A DNA stretch of 64,000 nucleotides from Noviherbaspirillum aerium (GTDB lineage Bacteria; Pseudomonadota; Gammaproteobacteria; Burkholderiales; Burkholderiaceae_D), in NCBI RefSeq assembly GCF_008929045.1, contig NZ_VFAH01000007.1, positions 1-64,000 of the forward strand. The letters are read 5' to 3'. A program made the translations under genes and the position numbers. Below, in pieces: positions 41,986 to 50,541 of the stretch (positions within the stretch are counted from its first letter, which is position 1; every line of letters begins with the position of its first letter). The notes below the pieces were generated by a model. It had not been told where the DNA came from. It made no database searches and saw nothing but the letters and a program-made list of their open reading frames with translations.

Positions 41986-43617
41986 GTGTCCAACGCAAGC
42001 CTCCCAAAAATCCTCGTCGTCAATGACGACCCAGGTAGCCTGATCGGACTGGTCGGCTTGCTTTCCCAGTGGACGGAAGAATTGTCCTTTGAAGTGGTGT
42101 CCGCGCGCTCCGGCGAGGAGGCGCTGCGCCATGTCCTGAAAAACGACTTCGCCGTCATCCTGCTGGATGTCAACATGCCCGGAATGAACGGATTCGAAGC
42201 CGCGGATGCCATCCATTCCCGCAAGGCGTCGGCGTCGACGCCGATCATTTTCGTAACGGCCTATCTGGCCGATGAAATGAACCGGCTCAAGGGTTATGAG
42301 CAGGGGGCAGCGGATTACCTGTTCACTCCCATCATTCCCCAGGTGCTCAAGGCGAAGCTGTCGGTCTTCGTCGCGCTGGCCCGGCAAAAGCTGACGCTCA
42401 AGCACCAGGCGGATGTCCTGGACCAGCGCGCCCAGGAACTCACGGCCATCAACAGCCGCCTGGAAGCGGAAATCGGCAAACGCAAGATCGCAGAGGAAAA
42501 GACGAAATCCGCGGAAGAGTTCCTGGCCATGCTCGGCCATGAGCTTCGCAACCCGCTGGCCGCCGTCAGCACCGCCGCCACCCTGCTCGGCTTCGACGGC
42601 GTCAGCGCGCAGCAGACGGCCAATGCGCTCAAGATCATCCAGCGCCAGACCGGCCAGCTCACGCGCATCGTCGAGGACCTGCTCGATCTGGGCCGGGTCA
42701 TGGCGGGAAAGATCATCCTGTCGCGGCGGCCGGTCGATCTGTCGCAGCTGGTGCAAACCTGCGTGGAAACCCTGGCGTCATCCGGGCGCACCCACCAGCA
42801 TGTGCTGAATGTGCAGGTCGAGACGGGCATGATTGACGCCGACCCGTCCAGGATGGAACAGATCGTCACCAACCTGCTGGACAATGCATTGAAGTACACG
42901 CCGGCGGGCGGCCATATCGCGGTCGAGGTGAAGCAGGATGCCGGCGACGTGATTCTTTCGGTACGCGACTCGGGCATCGGCATGTCGGCCGAACTGCTGT
43001 CGCAAATTTTCAATATCTTCGTCCAGGGCGAACAGCCGCTGGACCGGCCGCAAGGCGGCCTCGGCATCGGCCTGGCGCTGGTGCGCCAGCTGGTCACGCT
43101 GCATGGCGGCACCGTCACGGCGGACAGCAACAACAAGGACAAGGGCAGCGTCTTCGTGGTTCGCCTGCCGGGCATCGTCGCCCCGGCCGCCCTCAACTCC
43201 AGCCCGGCGGCGGTTGAAGCCGCCCCGCTGAACGCTGGCCGCATCGTCCTCATCGACGACAATGACGACAGCCGCGAGATCACCGCGATCCTGCTGGCAT
43301 CGCTCGGACATCAGGTCTTTACCGCGCCCGACGGCATTTCAGGCATTCAGACCGCGTTCGCCGAAACGCCCTCCGTCGCCCTCATCGATATCGGCCTGCC
43401 GGGCATCGACGGCTATGAAGTCGCGCGCCGGCTGCGCGCGGATAGCCGCACCTCGCATATCAAGCTGATTGCCGTAACCGGGTATGGCTCGGACGATGCC
43501 AGCAAGCAGGCACTCCATGCCGGCTTTGATCTGCATCTCGTCAAGCCGGTGCCGATGGAGCGCCTGACCGAAGCCATCAATACCTTCCTGGACAAGACTC
43601 CGGCCCGGTTCGGCTGA
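41986..43617 (+). CDS. Hybrid histidine kinase: receiver - kinase - receiver
   Basis: Cytoplasmic sensor kinase of 543 aa. An N-terminal receiver (~8-125) has ILVVNDDP and LLDVNMPG with the phospho-acceptor Asp. A coiled linker (~130-175) leads to HisKA with FLAMLGHELRNPLAAV, then the ATPase domain (NLLDNALKYTP, DSGIGMS, GGLGIGLALV) and a C-terminal receiver (~415-535, IVLIDDND, LIDIGLPG). The start is the GTG at 41986, needed to include the first receiver strand; no in-frame ATG lies upstream and the ribosome binding site is weak. An N-terminal receiver makes it a likely downstream partner of another kinase, perhaps the divergent giant kinase. No DNA-binding output domain. Confidence 0.93.
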   Translation: MSNASLPKILVVNDDPGSLIGLVGLLSQWTEELSFEVVSARSGEEALRHVLKNDFAVILLDVNMPGMNGFEAADAIHSRKASASTPIIFVTAYLADEMNRLKGYEQGAADYLFTPIIPQVLKAKLSVFVALARQKLTLKHQADVLDQRAQELTAINSRLEAEIGKRKIAEEKTKSAEEFLAMLGHELRNPLAAVSTAATLLGFDGVSAQQTANALKIIQRQTGQLTRIVEDLLDLGRVMAGKIILSRRPVDLSQLVQTCVETLASSGRTHQHVLNVQVETGMIDADPSRMEQIVTNLLDNALKYTPAGGHIAVEVKQDAGDVILSVRDSGIGMSAELLSQIFNIFVQGEQPLDRPQGGLGIGLALVRQLVTLHGGTVTADSNNKDKGSVFVVRLPGIVAPAALNSSPAAVEAAPLNAGRIVLIDDNDDSREITAILLASLGHQVFTAPDGISGIQTAFAETPSVALIDIGLPGIDGYEVARRLRADSRTSHIKLIAVTGYGSDDASKQALHAGFDLHLVKPVPMERLTEAINTFLDKTPARFG

Positions 43618-43663
43618 GGTCGGCTGAAATTCCCGACGGCCAGCTTCGCCGTCCGGTGCGCGG

Positions 43664-43761
43664 CTAGGCTGTGTTTGATAGCGTTGCGAGCGGTTCGGAT
43701 TGGCGCCGGGGAGCGCAGGCGCCAATCCGGATCGCGCAGCAGCTTATCAGACACAGCCTAG
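43664..43761 (+). mobile_element. CTAG-MITE family B, short complete copy
   Basis: A 98-base element with CTAG at 43664-43667 and 43758-43761. Terminal repeats GCTGTGTTTGATAGC and, inward from the right, GCTGTGTCTGATAAGC. The interior GCGAGCGGTTCGGATTGGCG and the matching arm are shared with 14299-14425, but the central ~28 bases are deleted. Confidence 0.8.
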
Positions 43762-43821
43762 TGGTGCGAGTTAAAAATTTGTTGATCAAATGGTGGACGA
43801 GAATCATGCCGATACTGCGTC

Positions 43822-43861
43822 AAAAAAGCACAGCAAGGCCCCGGCCTTGCTGTGCTTTTTT
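43822..43861. terminator. Bidirectional Rho-independent terminator
   Basis: AAAAAAGCACAGCAAGGCC and its exact complement at 43843-43861, separated by two bases: a 19-bp stem with A6/T6 flanks. It serves the receiver-kinase-receiver gene on the plus strand and can stop minus-strand transcripts coming from the 294-aa orphan. Confidence 0.92.
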
Positions 43862-43918
43862 CCTTGTCTCGACATGATTTCGCCACATTTGCCGTCAACA
43901 AATTTCCAACTCACACCA

Positions 43919-44079
43919 CTAGAGCGTTTTCGGCTTGACCGGCCTGGTCAAGGTCGGGGCCGAGACAGATTGCCGCTGGAACGAGGCGTGACAACGCGAC
44001 ATGGCAAGGAGTCACAACGCAGCGCCAGCGGCAATCTGTCCCAGCCTCGACCATACCGGTCAGGGTGAAACTGCTCTAG
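43919..44079. mobile_element. CTAG-MITE family H
   Basis: A 161-base element bounded by CTAG at 43919-43922 and 44076-44079. Terminal repeats CTAGAGCGTTTTCGGCTTGA and, inward from the right, CTAGAGCAGTTTCACCCTGA, both continuing into CCGG. Internal perfect arms CAGATTGCCGCTGG / CCAGCGGCAATCTG make it a nested palindrome. Its right CTAG contains the stop codon of the 294-aa orphan on the minus strand. No coding capacity. Confidence 0.78.
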
Positions 44080-44960
44080 GATCTCTTCGGCTTTGCGCCG
44101 GGTTTTTTGCCGGCGCCATCGGCGTCCGGCGCAATTCCTGTCGTATCCTGGGGGCCTGGCGGCGGAGTGAGCGCTTCCGGATTGGCATTGGGCTGGGCAG
44201 GAGGCGTGGCGCTGGAAGATTCCTTGCCCGGACCGGTCCGCATTCCCCGTGCAGCATTTCGCAGATCGGCATGGGTACGCAGGTTCAGGGGACCGCCCGT
44301 TCCTGCGCCTGGCGCCCGCGGCGTATCGGCAGGAGCGCCGGAACGCACGGCGGGACCGGTATCCTTCGGCCGCCCGCTCAAGAGCGCATGGATCTGCGGT
44401 GGAAGCGGTCCACGCGCCCGAAGTGCGGAAAGGTCCGCTACCGGAAAGCCGAACTGGGCCGTCTGCGACTGGACAGCTGGCTTGTCCGGATTGCCGGAAA
44501 TCAGATCGAGCTGGCATTTCGCCAATCTGTTCTTTGCATTGATGTCCAGGATAACCCGTTTCGTCACTCCATTTTCTGCGGGCATGAAGGTGTAGGTCAG
44601 CGTACGGGCGCCGTCCGGCCTCGGAGGGTGGGAATCGCCCTGCTGGGCATAGGACTCGGTAGCCTGGATCTTGACTGCCATCCTGATTTCGGCGAGCAAT
44701 CTTGCCACCTTGTGTTCATTCAACCCATCCTTCCCTATTGCTTTCACCGGCGCATGCAACGCCGACCATGCGAAGGTATGGGGATTGGGCGCTGTCGGCT
44801 GTCCCGCATTGGCAACCGGGGGCAGCTTGCGCAGGGTCCATGTGCCATCGCCAAGGTCAGGCGCGTTGGAGACTTGGCGGCTAGATGACGGAGCGACGGA
44901 GTCGGATTCACCGACGCGGGGCGGGGGCAAACCTGAGCGGGGCGGAATGCGGAAAGTCAT
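44076..44960 (-). CDS. Orphan Pro-rich protein, candidate type III effector
   Basis: Protein of 294 aa, no family recognised. The N-terminal ~60 residues are Ser/Pro-rich without a Sec signal (MTFRIPPRSGLPPPRVGESD). A folded-looking core lies at ~65-190 (HKVARLLAEIRMAVKIQATES, TLTYTFMPAENGVTKRVILDI). The C-terminal third is Pro/Gly/Ala-rich (TPPPGPQDTTGIAPDADGAG), ending KKPGAKPKRS. The start at 44960 is 30 bases from the end of a perfect hrp box, so its leader is short and the ribosome binding site is weak. The TAG stop lies within CTAG of MITE H. Promoter and composition support a HrpL-regulated secreted protein. Confidence 0.7.
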   Translation of the reverse strand: MTFRIPPRSGLPPPRVGESDSVAPSSSRQVSNAPDLGDGTWTLRKLPPVANAGQPTAPNPHTFAWSALHAPVKAIGKDGLNEHKVARLLAEIRMAVKIQATESYAQQGDSHPPRPDGARTLTYTFMPAENGVTKRVILDINAKNRLAKCQLDLISGNPDKPAVQSQTAQFGFPVADLSALRARGPLPPQIHALLSGRPKDTGPAVRSGAPADTPRAPGAGTGGPLNLRTHADLRNAARGMRTGPGKESSSATPPAQPNANPEALTPPPGPQDTTGIAPDADGAGKKPGAKPKRS

Positions 44961-44990
44961 GGTGCTTTGTCATCTCGAGATGGAATGGAC

Positions 44991-45019
44991 TATGTGGCGC
45001 CATGATGCCGGATGGTTCC
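44991..45019 (-). promoter_or_regulatory. hrp box: GGAACC-N16-CCACATA
   Basis: On the minus strand GGAACC (45019-45014), 16 bases, CCACATA (44997-44991), an exact match to the HrpL consensus GGAACY-N15/16-CCACNNA. It lies 30 bases from the ATG of the 294-aa orphan, in the spacer after the stop of the upstream kinase gene. Confidence 0.87.
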
Positions 45020-45042
45020 ATTCCTAGCAAACGCTTCTTTCA

Positions 45043-47064
45043 TCAGGCGCGCCGCCCTGTCCCTGCCGGCACGACATTGGCGGCGGCGGCGAGCAGTTCC
45101 GATGCCTGGAACGGCTTGCCGATATGGTGCTGGTAGCCGGCGGCCCGGGCTTTCAGCTGGTTCGCATGGCCGGCAAACGCGGTCAGCGCGATGGCCGGGA
45201 GATCCTGGTATTTCGGGAACTGGCGACGGATGGTCTGCAGCATTTCGTAGCCGTCGATGCCGGGCATGCCGATATCGCTGATGAGCAGGTCGGGATCGAA
45301 TCCGGCAATGAGTTCCAGGGCTTCGGCGCCGGAACCGGCCGTCAAGGCCCGCGCCCCGTTTTCCTCGAGAAGGATGGCGAGCATGTTCCTGGCATCGGCT
45401 TCGTCGTCGACCACCAGCACGCGCACGCCGTTGAGCGAAGGCGCCTGGCCGACGGCGGACAAGTCCGGCTCCTGGATGGCGGTCTCTCCGGCGCCCCAGA
45501 GCGGCAGCGTCACCGCAAATGCCGCGCCGAGTCCCGGCCCCGGACTGGTGGCGGACACCGATCCCTTGTGCATTTCCACCAGCTGCTTGACGATGGCAAG
45601 CCCAAGCCCCAATCCGCCCTTGCGGCGGGTAATGGAGGAGTCCGCCTGCCGGAAGCGGTCGAAGATATGCGGCAGGAATGCCTGGTCGAGACCCTCGCCG
45701 GTGTCGGCCACCACCAGTTGCAGGCAGGGTCCGGCGTCTTTCAGCGAGACGGCGATCGAACCCGCTTCCGGCGTGAACTTGATGGCGTTCGACAGCAGGT
45801 TCGAGATGACTTGCTGCAGCCGGTCGGGATCGCCATTGACGATATCGCTGTCGGCTTCGATGGCATGCGTCAGCGTCAGCCGTTTCCGCTCCGCCTGCGG
45901 CCGCAGCGCGGTGACGGTGTTTTCCACCAGGGCCCCGAGCCGGACGGGTTTCAGATCCAGCACAAGCTTGCCGGAGATGACGCTGGAGATATCCAGCAAG
46001 TCTTCGATCAGCTTGGCCTGATGCAATGCGTTGCGCTCGATGGTGGCCAGTCCGCCGCGCAGCCGTTCCTCCGGGACCCTGGTCGACTGCAGCAATTGGG
46101 CCCAGCCGAGAATGGAATTGAGCGGCGTGCGCAGTTCATGCGACAGCGTGGCGAGGAAATCATCCTTCATCCGGCCAAGCTGTTCCGCCTGCGCCCGCGC
46201 CTGCCTTTCGAGTTCAAGCTGGCGCTTTCTCTCGGTGACGTCGCGCATCATCATGGAGACGCCGATGAACCCGCCTTTGTCATCCCTGACCGCCGAAAAG
46301 ATGACTTCCATGGCAAACGAAGCATCGCCTTGCGCAAAGGAGAGTTCCGCCGTCATGGCCTGGGGCGAGGTCGCGACCCGCGCGAGATAATCCCGCACCG
46401 CCTGCGACCATAAGGGCGTATCGCTTACCAGACGGCCGATCGCGGCTTCGGCCGGCATGCCGAACTTGCGCACCGCTCCCGCGCTCCAGTAGACCACCCG
46501 CTGCGCGGTATCGAGCGAGACGATCACGTCCTGCGCCTGCATGAGCAGGTTAGCCAGATAATGGTCGGACAGCACCATGCGCCGGTAGTCGGCGCTGTCC
46601 ACGGCCTTCGGCGCGCTGATCTGGACATTGGCGCGGTCGAGCGTGGTGCGCAGGCGCATGCGCGTTTGCGCGGTCCGCAATGCTTCCGCCAGCTGGCGGG
46701 AAAACGTCTCGGCGTCCAGTGTCGCGAGCGACCAGTGGCTGCCGATCATCGGTGCCCGGCTGAGTTCGCGGCGCAGCGCCTCGATGCGAGCCGCCTGGGG
46801 CGAAAAAATCAGGTGGCCCTTGTTCCAGTAGGTGCGCAATTGCCGCGCAACGGCCAGCGGATTGGGAATCGTCGGACCGAAAAACACCACCAGCGGCTCC
46901 TCGCCGGCGGCCGCCGCCTTCTTCATGAAGCCCGCAAGGCCGGACACCGCGACCCGCGATGCGGCAACGCCGAGCGAGCGCACCTGTTTTTCCAGCAGCC
47001 GGGCTTCCTCCTCGCCGCTGGCGACCGGCTCGTCGGCCTCGATGATCAGCACGCGCGAATTCAA
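45043..47064 (-). CDS. PAS-containing hybrid histidine kinase
   Basis: Sensor kinase of 673 aa, no TM helices. The N-terminal ~120 residues resemble a degenerate receiver-like fold (SRVLIIEADEP, PLVVFFGPTIPNPLAVARQL). A PAS domain lies at ~175-285 (LLMQAQDVIVSLDTAQRVVYWSAGA, then MMMRDVTERKRQ). HisKA has [20 protein letters not shown]; the ATPase has NLLSNAIKFTP, DTGEGLD, GGLGLGLAIV. A C-terminal receiver (~545-665) has VLVVDDEADARN and LISDIGMPGIDG. The start is TTG at 47064, 19 bases after the stop of the acyl-CoA dehydrogenase-like gene, suggesting cotranscription. Confidence 0.9.
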   Translation of the reverse strand: MNSRVLIIEADEPVASGEEEARLLEKQVRSLGVAASRVAVSGLAGFMKKAAAAGEEPLVVFFGPTIPNPLAVARQLRTYWNKGHLIFSPQAARIEALRRELSRAPMIGSHWSLATLDAETFSRQLAEALRTAQTRMRLRTTLDRANVQISAPKAVDSADYRRMVLSDHYLANLLMQAQDVIVSLDTAQRVVYWSAGAVRKFGMPAEAAIGRLVSDTPLWSQAVRDYLARVATSPQAMTAELSFAQGDASFAMEVIFSAVRDDKGGFIGVSMMMRDVTERKRQLELERQARAQAEQLGRMKDDFLATLSHELRTPLNSILGWAQLLQSTRVPEERLRGGLATIERNALHQAKLIEDLLDISSVISGKLVLDLKPVRLGALVENTVTALRPQAERKRLTLTHAIEADSDIVNGDPDRLQQVISNLLSNAIKFTPEAGSIAVSLKDAGPCLQLVVADTGEGLDQAFLPHIFDRFRQADSSITRRKGGLGLGLAIVKQLVEMHKGSVSATSPGPGLGAAFAVTLPLWGAGETAIQEPDLSAVGQAPSLNGVRVLVVDDEADARNMLAILLEENGARALTAGSGAEALELIAGFDPDLLISDIGMPGIDGYEMLQTIRRQFPKYQDLPAIALTAFAGHANQLKARAAGYQHHIGKPFQASELLAAAANVVPAGTGRRA

Positions 47065-47082
47065 GTCAGGGCCTCATGACAT

Positions 47083-48246
47083 TCACAGCAGCGGAAGGCC
47101 CAGCAATGCCCTGCCGGTCCATACCTTGAGCATGTCCGTCGTGGGAGACATCACATGGCTGGCGCGCGCGTCGCGCAACAGGCGGGCCACATGGCTGTTT
47201 TCGCGATACGCGGCGCCTCCGCAGATCGTCATCGCCTCGTTGGCCAGATAGACAGCGGTATCGCCGGCTTCCGCCTTGCAGGCGAGAATGAAGGGCAGGG
47301 CATCCGGATCGCCCAGGTCGCCGCGCCGCCCCGCGTCGTAAATGAGCGCCCTCGTCTTTTCCACCGCCATCCACATGCTCGCGTAGCGCGCCTGCAGGAT
47401 CTCGACATCGCGCAGCGACTCGCCGGAATGCGCATACCGGCGCGAGCGCAGGTGTTCTCCCGCCGCGTCGAGGGCCGCCTGGGCAATGCCCAGATAGGTG
47501 CCGGCCATGGCCATCAGAAAATAAGGGGCGACAACTTCAAACACATACCATACCTGGTCGCCCTGCTCGCCCAGCAGGTTGTGCCGGGGCACCCTGGCCC
47601 CGTCGAACTGCACGCCCCTGGCCGAATTGCCGCGCATGCCAAACCCGCTCCATGCTTCCAGCCAAGTCATGTCTTCGGTATCGCGGTCAACGATGAGGCA
47701 GCTGAAGTCGCCAGACTCGGCGGCATCGCCGGGTATGGTGGTGGAAACAACATAGGAATCCGCATGGCCGCCGTTGGTCACGAAACGCTTGGTTCCGTTG
47801 ACTCTGAAATGCTCGCCGTCTACCGCCAGCGCCGTCTGCGGCAGGTAGAAATGCGCGCCGTTTCCGCTTTCCGACAAGGCCAGCGTCGTGACGTGCCGCC
47901 CCTGGGCGATGGGGCGCAGGTAATGCTCCTGCTGGTATTTGGTGGCCTTGGCGGCGATGACAGCGGTGCCGACGCAATGCATGCCGAAGCACAGGGCGGA
48001 GGAGGGGCAGGCGCGGCCGATCACTTCCGCCACCGCGCTGAGCGCAAGCAGGCCCTGGCCGTGGCCGCCAAGCGCCTTCGGCACCTGCAGGCCAAGCAAA
48101 CCGGCTTTGGCAAGCGCATCCAGCGCATGCCCTGGCCACAGGCACTCCAGGTCGACCCGCTCGGCCAGCGGAGCAATCTCCTGCTCGGCAATCCGTTCTG
48201 CGGTGTCTCTGATGAGGTGAAGGGCTTCGGAAAACGCGGTCGTCAT
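47083..48246 (-). CDS. Acyl-CoA dehydrogenase family protein
   Basis: FAD enzyme of 387 aa. Family segments: LGLQVPKALGGHGQGLLALSAV, THALSE-type region TTLALSESGNGAHFYLP, VNGTKRFVTNGGHADSYVVST, and AMTICGGAAYRENSHVARLLRDARASHVMSPTTDMLKVWTGRALLG at the end. The usual catalytic Glu of standard dehydrogenases is not evident at the expected position, so it may be a divergent enzyme such as a flavin monooxygenase-like or dibenzothiophene-type family member. The start ATG is at 48246, with a weak ribosome binding site. It lies upstream of the PAS hybrid kinase on the same strand, an unusual pairing. Confidence 0.85.
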   Translation of the reverse strand: MTTAFSEALHLIRDTAERIAEQEIAPLAERVDLECLWPGHALDALAKAGLLGLQVPKALGGHGQGLLALSAVAEVIGRACPSSALCFGMHCVGTAVIAAKATKYQQEHYLRPIAQGRHVTTLALSESGNGAHFYLPQTALAVDGEHFRVNGTKRFVTNGGHADSYVVSTTIPGDAAESGDFSCLIVDRDTEDMTWLEAWSGFGMRGNSARGVQFDGARVPRHNLLGEQGDQVWYVFEVVAPYFLMAMAGTYLGIAQAALDAAGEHLRSRRYAHSGESLRDVEILQARYASMWMAVEKTRALIYDAGRRGDLGDPDALPFILACKAEAGDTAVYLANEAMTICGGAAYRENSHVARLLRDARASHVMSPTTDMLKVWTGRALLGLPLL

Positions 48247-48537
48247 GCTTGTCTGAAATTCTGTTCACGCGCCCATGCCGTTGAAACACGTCGGGCAGCC
48301 AGGTGCTGTTCTTCAGCTTGAAACAGCCGAGGCGCCAGGAGCCTCGTCCATGTCGGACGGCAGGCGCATGGAGACACTTGCGGCACCTTGCAGGGGCAGC
48401 GGACAGGATGTCGAGGGTTCACGCATATCGGCAGGCAGGGACCTGTTCCTGTCCCATATGGCTGGCACCGGAGGCGGTTCACGCCCCCGGGAAGAAAATC
48501 ATGCAAACTGGAAACAGAACGCTTGCAGTCGGCCGGA
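48247..48537. other. Intergenic spacer, nothing recognised
   Basis: 291 bases between the acyl-CoA dehydrogenase-like gene and the Crp/Fnr gene, both on the minus strand. No gene, terminator or repeat recognised. Confidence 0.4.
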
Positions 48538-49368
48538 TCAGGCGGCGGCTTCGAGCACGACGCCGTCTACGGCTTTCGGAACAGCCTGCTTGTTGCGCGA
48601 AGGCGGCAGGCGGCGAAGAGTGCGCAAGGATTTCATGTCACGAATCTCGATGCTGCGCTGTTCGACAGTGATCAGGCCGGCCGCATGGAATGCCGAAAGC
48701 GTGCGGCTCACGGTTTCGAGGGTCAGTCCGAGGTAGCTGCCGATTTCCTGGCGCGTCATGCGCAGGTTGAACTGCGTGCCGGAATATCCCATCGCCGAGA
48801 AGCGATCGGACATCGACGCCAGAAAGCGGGCCACGCGCGCTTCGGCACTGAGGGCGCCGATGGCGGAAATCATGCCCTGCTCGCGAATGAGTTCGCGGCT
48901 CATGACGCCGAAGAATGCCGCCTCGACTTCCGGATTGGCGCGGCCAAGGCTGGAAAGCACCTTGAACGGAATCAGAATGACTTCACACGTGGTGAGTGCG
49001 ACCGTTTCGGTGTTGTAGTGCTTGCCGTGGATGCCGTCGATGCCGATCAGATCCCCTTTCATCGGAAACGCGAGCACCTGCTCGTTGCCGCTTTCATCGA
49101 TCATCACCGACTTCAGGAAGCCGGAGTTGACGACGAACAGCATGTCGAACGGCTGGCCGATGGTATGCAGGCGCTGGCCGGCCTTGAACTGCATGTGCTG
49201 GAACTGCAGTTCGTCGCTGCCGGCCCTTTCGTGAATGCCGAGCAGTGCGCAGACATCCTGCAGGCTGGACCACAATTTGGCCTGACGCTGCCAGCTGCTG
49301 CCTGCAGCGCCGGATTGTGCCGTGACGGAAGAAGCAGCGGAGATAGTCGGGTTTTCAGCGATCAACAT
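48538..49368 (-). CDS. Crp/Fnr family transcriptional regulator
   Basis: Regulator of 276 aa. The start ATG at 49368 (MLIAENPTIS) follows AAAGG; the longer ORF to 49440 lacks support. The cyclic-nucleotide-type beta-barrel is at ~60-165 (FKAGQRLHTIGQPFDMLFVVNSGFLKSV). The HTH at ~205-235, MTRQEIGSYLGLTLETVSRTLSAF, has the ETVSR recognition pattern of FNR, so a TTGAT-N4-ATCAA-like site is expected. The N-terminal Cys cluster that binds the oxygen-sensing 4Fe-4S centre in FNR is missing: only one Cys lies near the expected position. It is therefore unlikely to sense oxygen by FNR chemistry. Confidence 0.9.
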   Translation of the reverse strand: MLIAENPTISAASSVTAQSGAAGSSWQRQAKLWSSLQDVCALLGIHERAGSDELQFQHMQFKAGQRLHTIGQPFDMLFVVNSGFLKSVMIDESGNEQVLAFPMKGDLIGIDGIHGKHYNTETVALTTCEVILIPFKVLSSLGRANPEVEAAFFGVMSRELIREQGMISAIGALSAEARVARFLASMSDRFSAMGYSGTQFNLRMTRQEIGSYLGLTLETVSRTLSAFHAAGLITVEQRSIEIRDMKSLRTLRRLPPSRNKQAVPKAVDGVVLEAAA

Positions 49369-49750
49369 AGGTAAGCCTTTACTTGAAGTGTGCGTTGCAT
49401 GCCGAACTGCAGTGTTCGAATCTGTACGGATTATGAGCAATAACTTGCAATCGGAAAATCAGATAACGGATGAAAACACTTGTAGGCGGTCAAGTGCCAA
49501 GTTAGGAAAACCCCTACTGCCCCGTGCTTGAGATTGATGCAGACAGGCAATGAAACGCGATGTCCCGCGATTCTTGCGTTGCCGATGGAACTATGGAACA
49601 CGGGTTGCCACACATCCATTACCTGCACCACCTTCGTCACCACTACGCGATTTTGCCAATGCCGAGACACCACGTCACCGCGATGCAGGAAAGCGCATCG
49701 TTGAAGAGAACACCACGGACACCGGATTTGATGCCGGCAGGGAGCACACG
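49369..49750. other. Divergent intergenic region with a hrp-like box
   Basis: 382 bases between the Crp/Fnr gene and the GNAT gene. No ORF with support. Contains GGAACT-N15-CCACACA at 49587-49614. Confidence 0.5.
49587..49614 (+). promoter_or_regulatory. Possible hrp box: GGAACT-N15-CCACACA
   Basis: Fits GGAACY-N15/16-CCACNNA on the plus strand. It differs from the three strong boxes in the last base of the first element and in the NN positions. The next gene starts 137 bases downstream. A chance match is possible. Confidence 0.4.
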
Positions 49751-50167
49751 ATGAATCAGTTGATCAATGAACGCCCACGTTTCGAAACCGACCGCTTCAC
49801 CGTGGTGCTGCTGTCTCCCACGGAAGCGCGAAAGCTGGCGGAATTCCTGCTTCAGGATGAGCGGCTCGGCGCACGCGTTCCCTGGCTGACCGACAAAAGC
49901 CAGGACGGTGCGCTGCGCGAAGCCTATGGCATCGGCCTGCAGGCGGCCGCCGGGGTCATCAGGGTATGGGGCATCATCATGAGAGAACGGCAACTGCAGA
50001 TCGGCGCCATGATTGTCAAGAATTCGCTGGACGGAATCGATGTGGATGCGCTGGTCGCGCCTCAATACTGGGATCAGGATGTGATTGAGGAGGCGGCCGA
50101 GCCGCTGATGGAATGGCTGGAAGACAACGTGGACCTCTACCACACCATTCCCGCCGTCCTGCATTGA
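49751..50167 (+). CDS. GNAT-like acetyltransferase family protein
   Basis: Protein of 138 aa. The start ATG at 49751 follows GGGAGCACACG. The opening FETDRFTVVLLSPTEARKLAEFLLQDERLGARVPW resembles RimJ/RimL-type GNAT proteins. The acetyl-CoA loop motif (Q/RxxGxG/A) is not evident, and the protein is short, so catalysis is doubtful. The C-terminus is acidic (EEAAEPLMEWLEDNVDLYH). It may lie under the hrp-like box upstream. Confidence 0.65.
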   Translation: MNQLINERPRFETDRFTVVLLSPTEARKLAEFLLQDERLGARVPWLTDKSQDGALREAYGIGLQAAAGVIRVWGIIMRERQLQIGAMIVKNSLDGIDVDALVAPQYWDQDVIEEAAEPLMEWLEDNVDLYHTIPAVLH

Positions 50168-50541
50168 TCCGGGGTCACCCGGCGCCCGGCACATTACCGG
50201 AAATGCCGGCGACGCCTCATGCCCGAAATCACTCTGGCTGCGTCCCGAGCTCATCCCTCATTCACTCATGACCGCCTTGCCGCTCCCCTGCCCGGCCACA
50301 TGAACCGATGGTTGCTCCGGGACAAGCCGGCATCTGAAGCGGACTGCGCGGAGTGCGGCAAGCGCATTCAAAAAAGAAGGCCCGCGTGCCAGTCGGGACG
50401 CGGGCCAAGAACGGGGCTTTTCCTAGGAGAGTTACTACGCTTTCAGGTTAGCCTCTGATACGCATGGCGACTTAGCCTTCCTCAAGACTGAAACAGACAC
50501 TTACATGCCTTACATTTTTTCAGCCGTGCAACAGCCAACTG
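50168..50541. other. Intergenic region with a strong hairpin
   Basis: 374 bases between the GNAT-like gene (plus) and the DUF1232 gene (minus, convergent). It holds a GC-rich hairpin at 50379-50406. No gene seen. Confidence 0.45.
50379..50406 (+). terminator. GC-rich hairpin, possible terminator
   Basis: GGCCCGCGTGCC, loop AGTC, GGGACGCGGGCC: 11 of 12 pairs. An A-rich tract precedes it and GGGGCTTTTCC follows 9 bases later. Its location between convergent genes suits termination. Confidence 0.55.
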
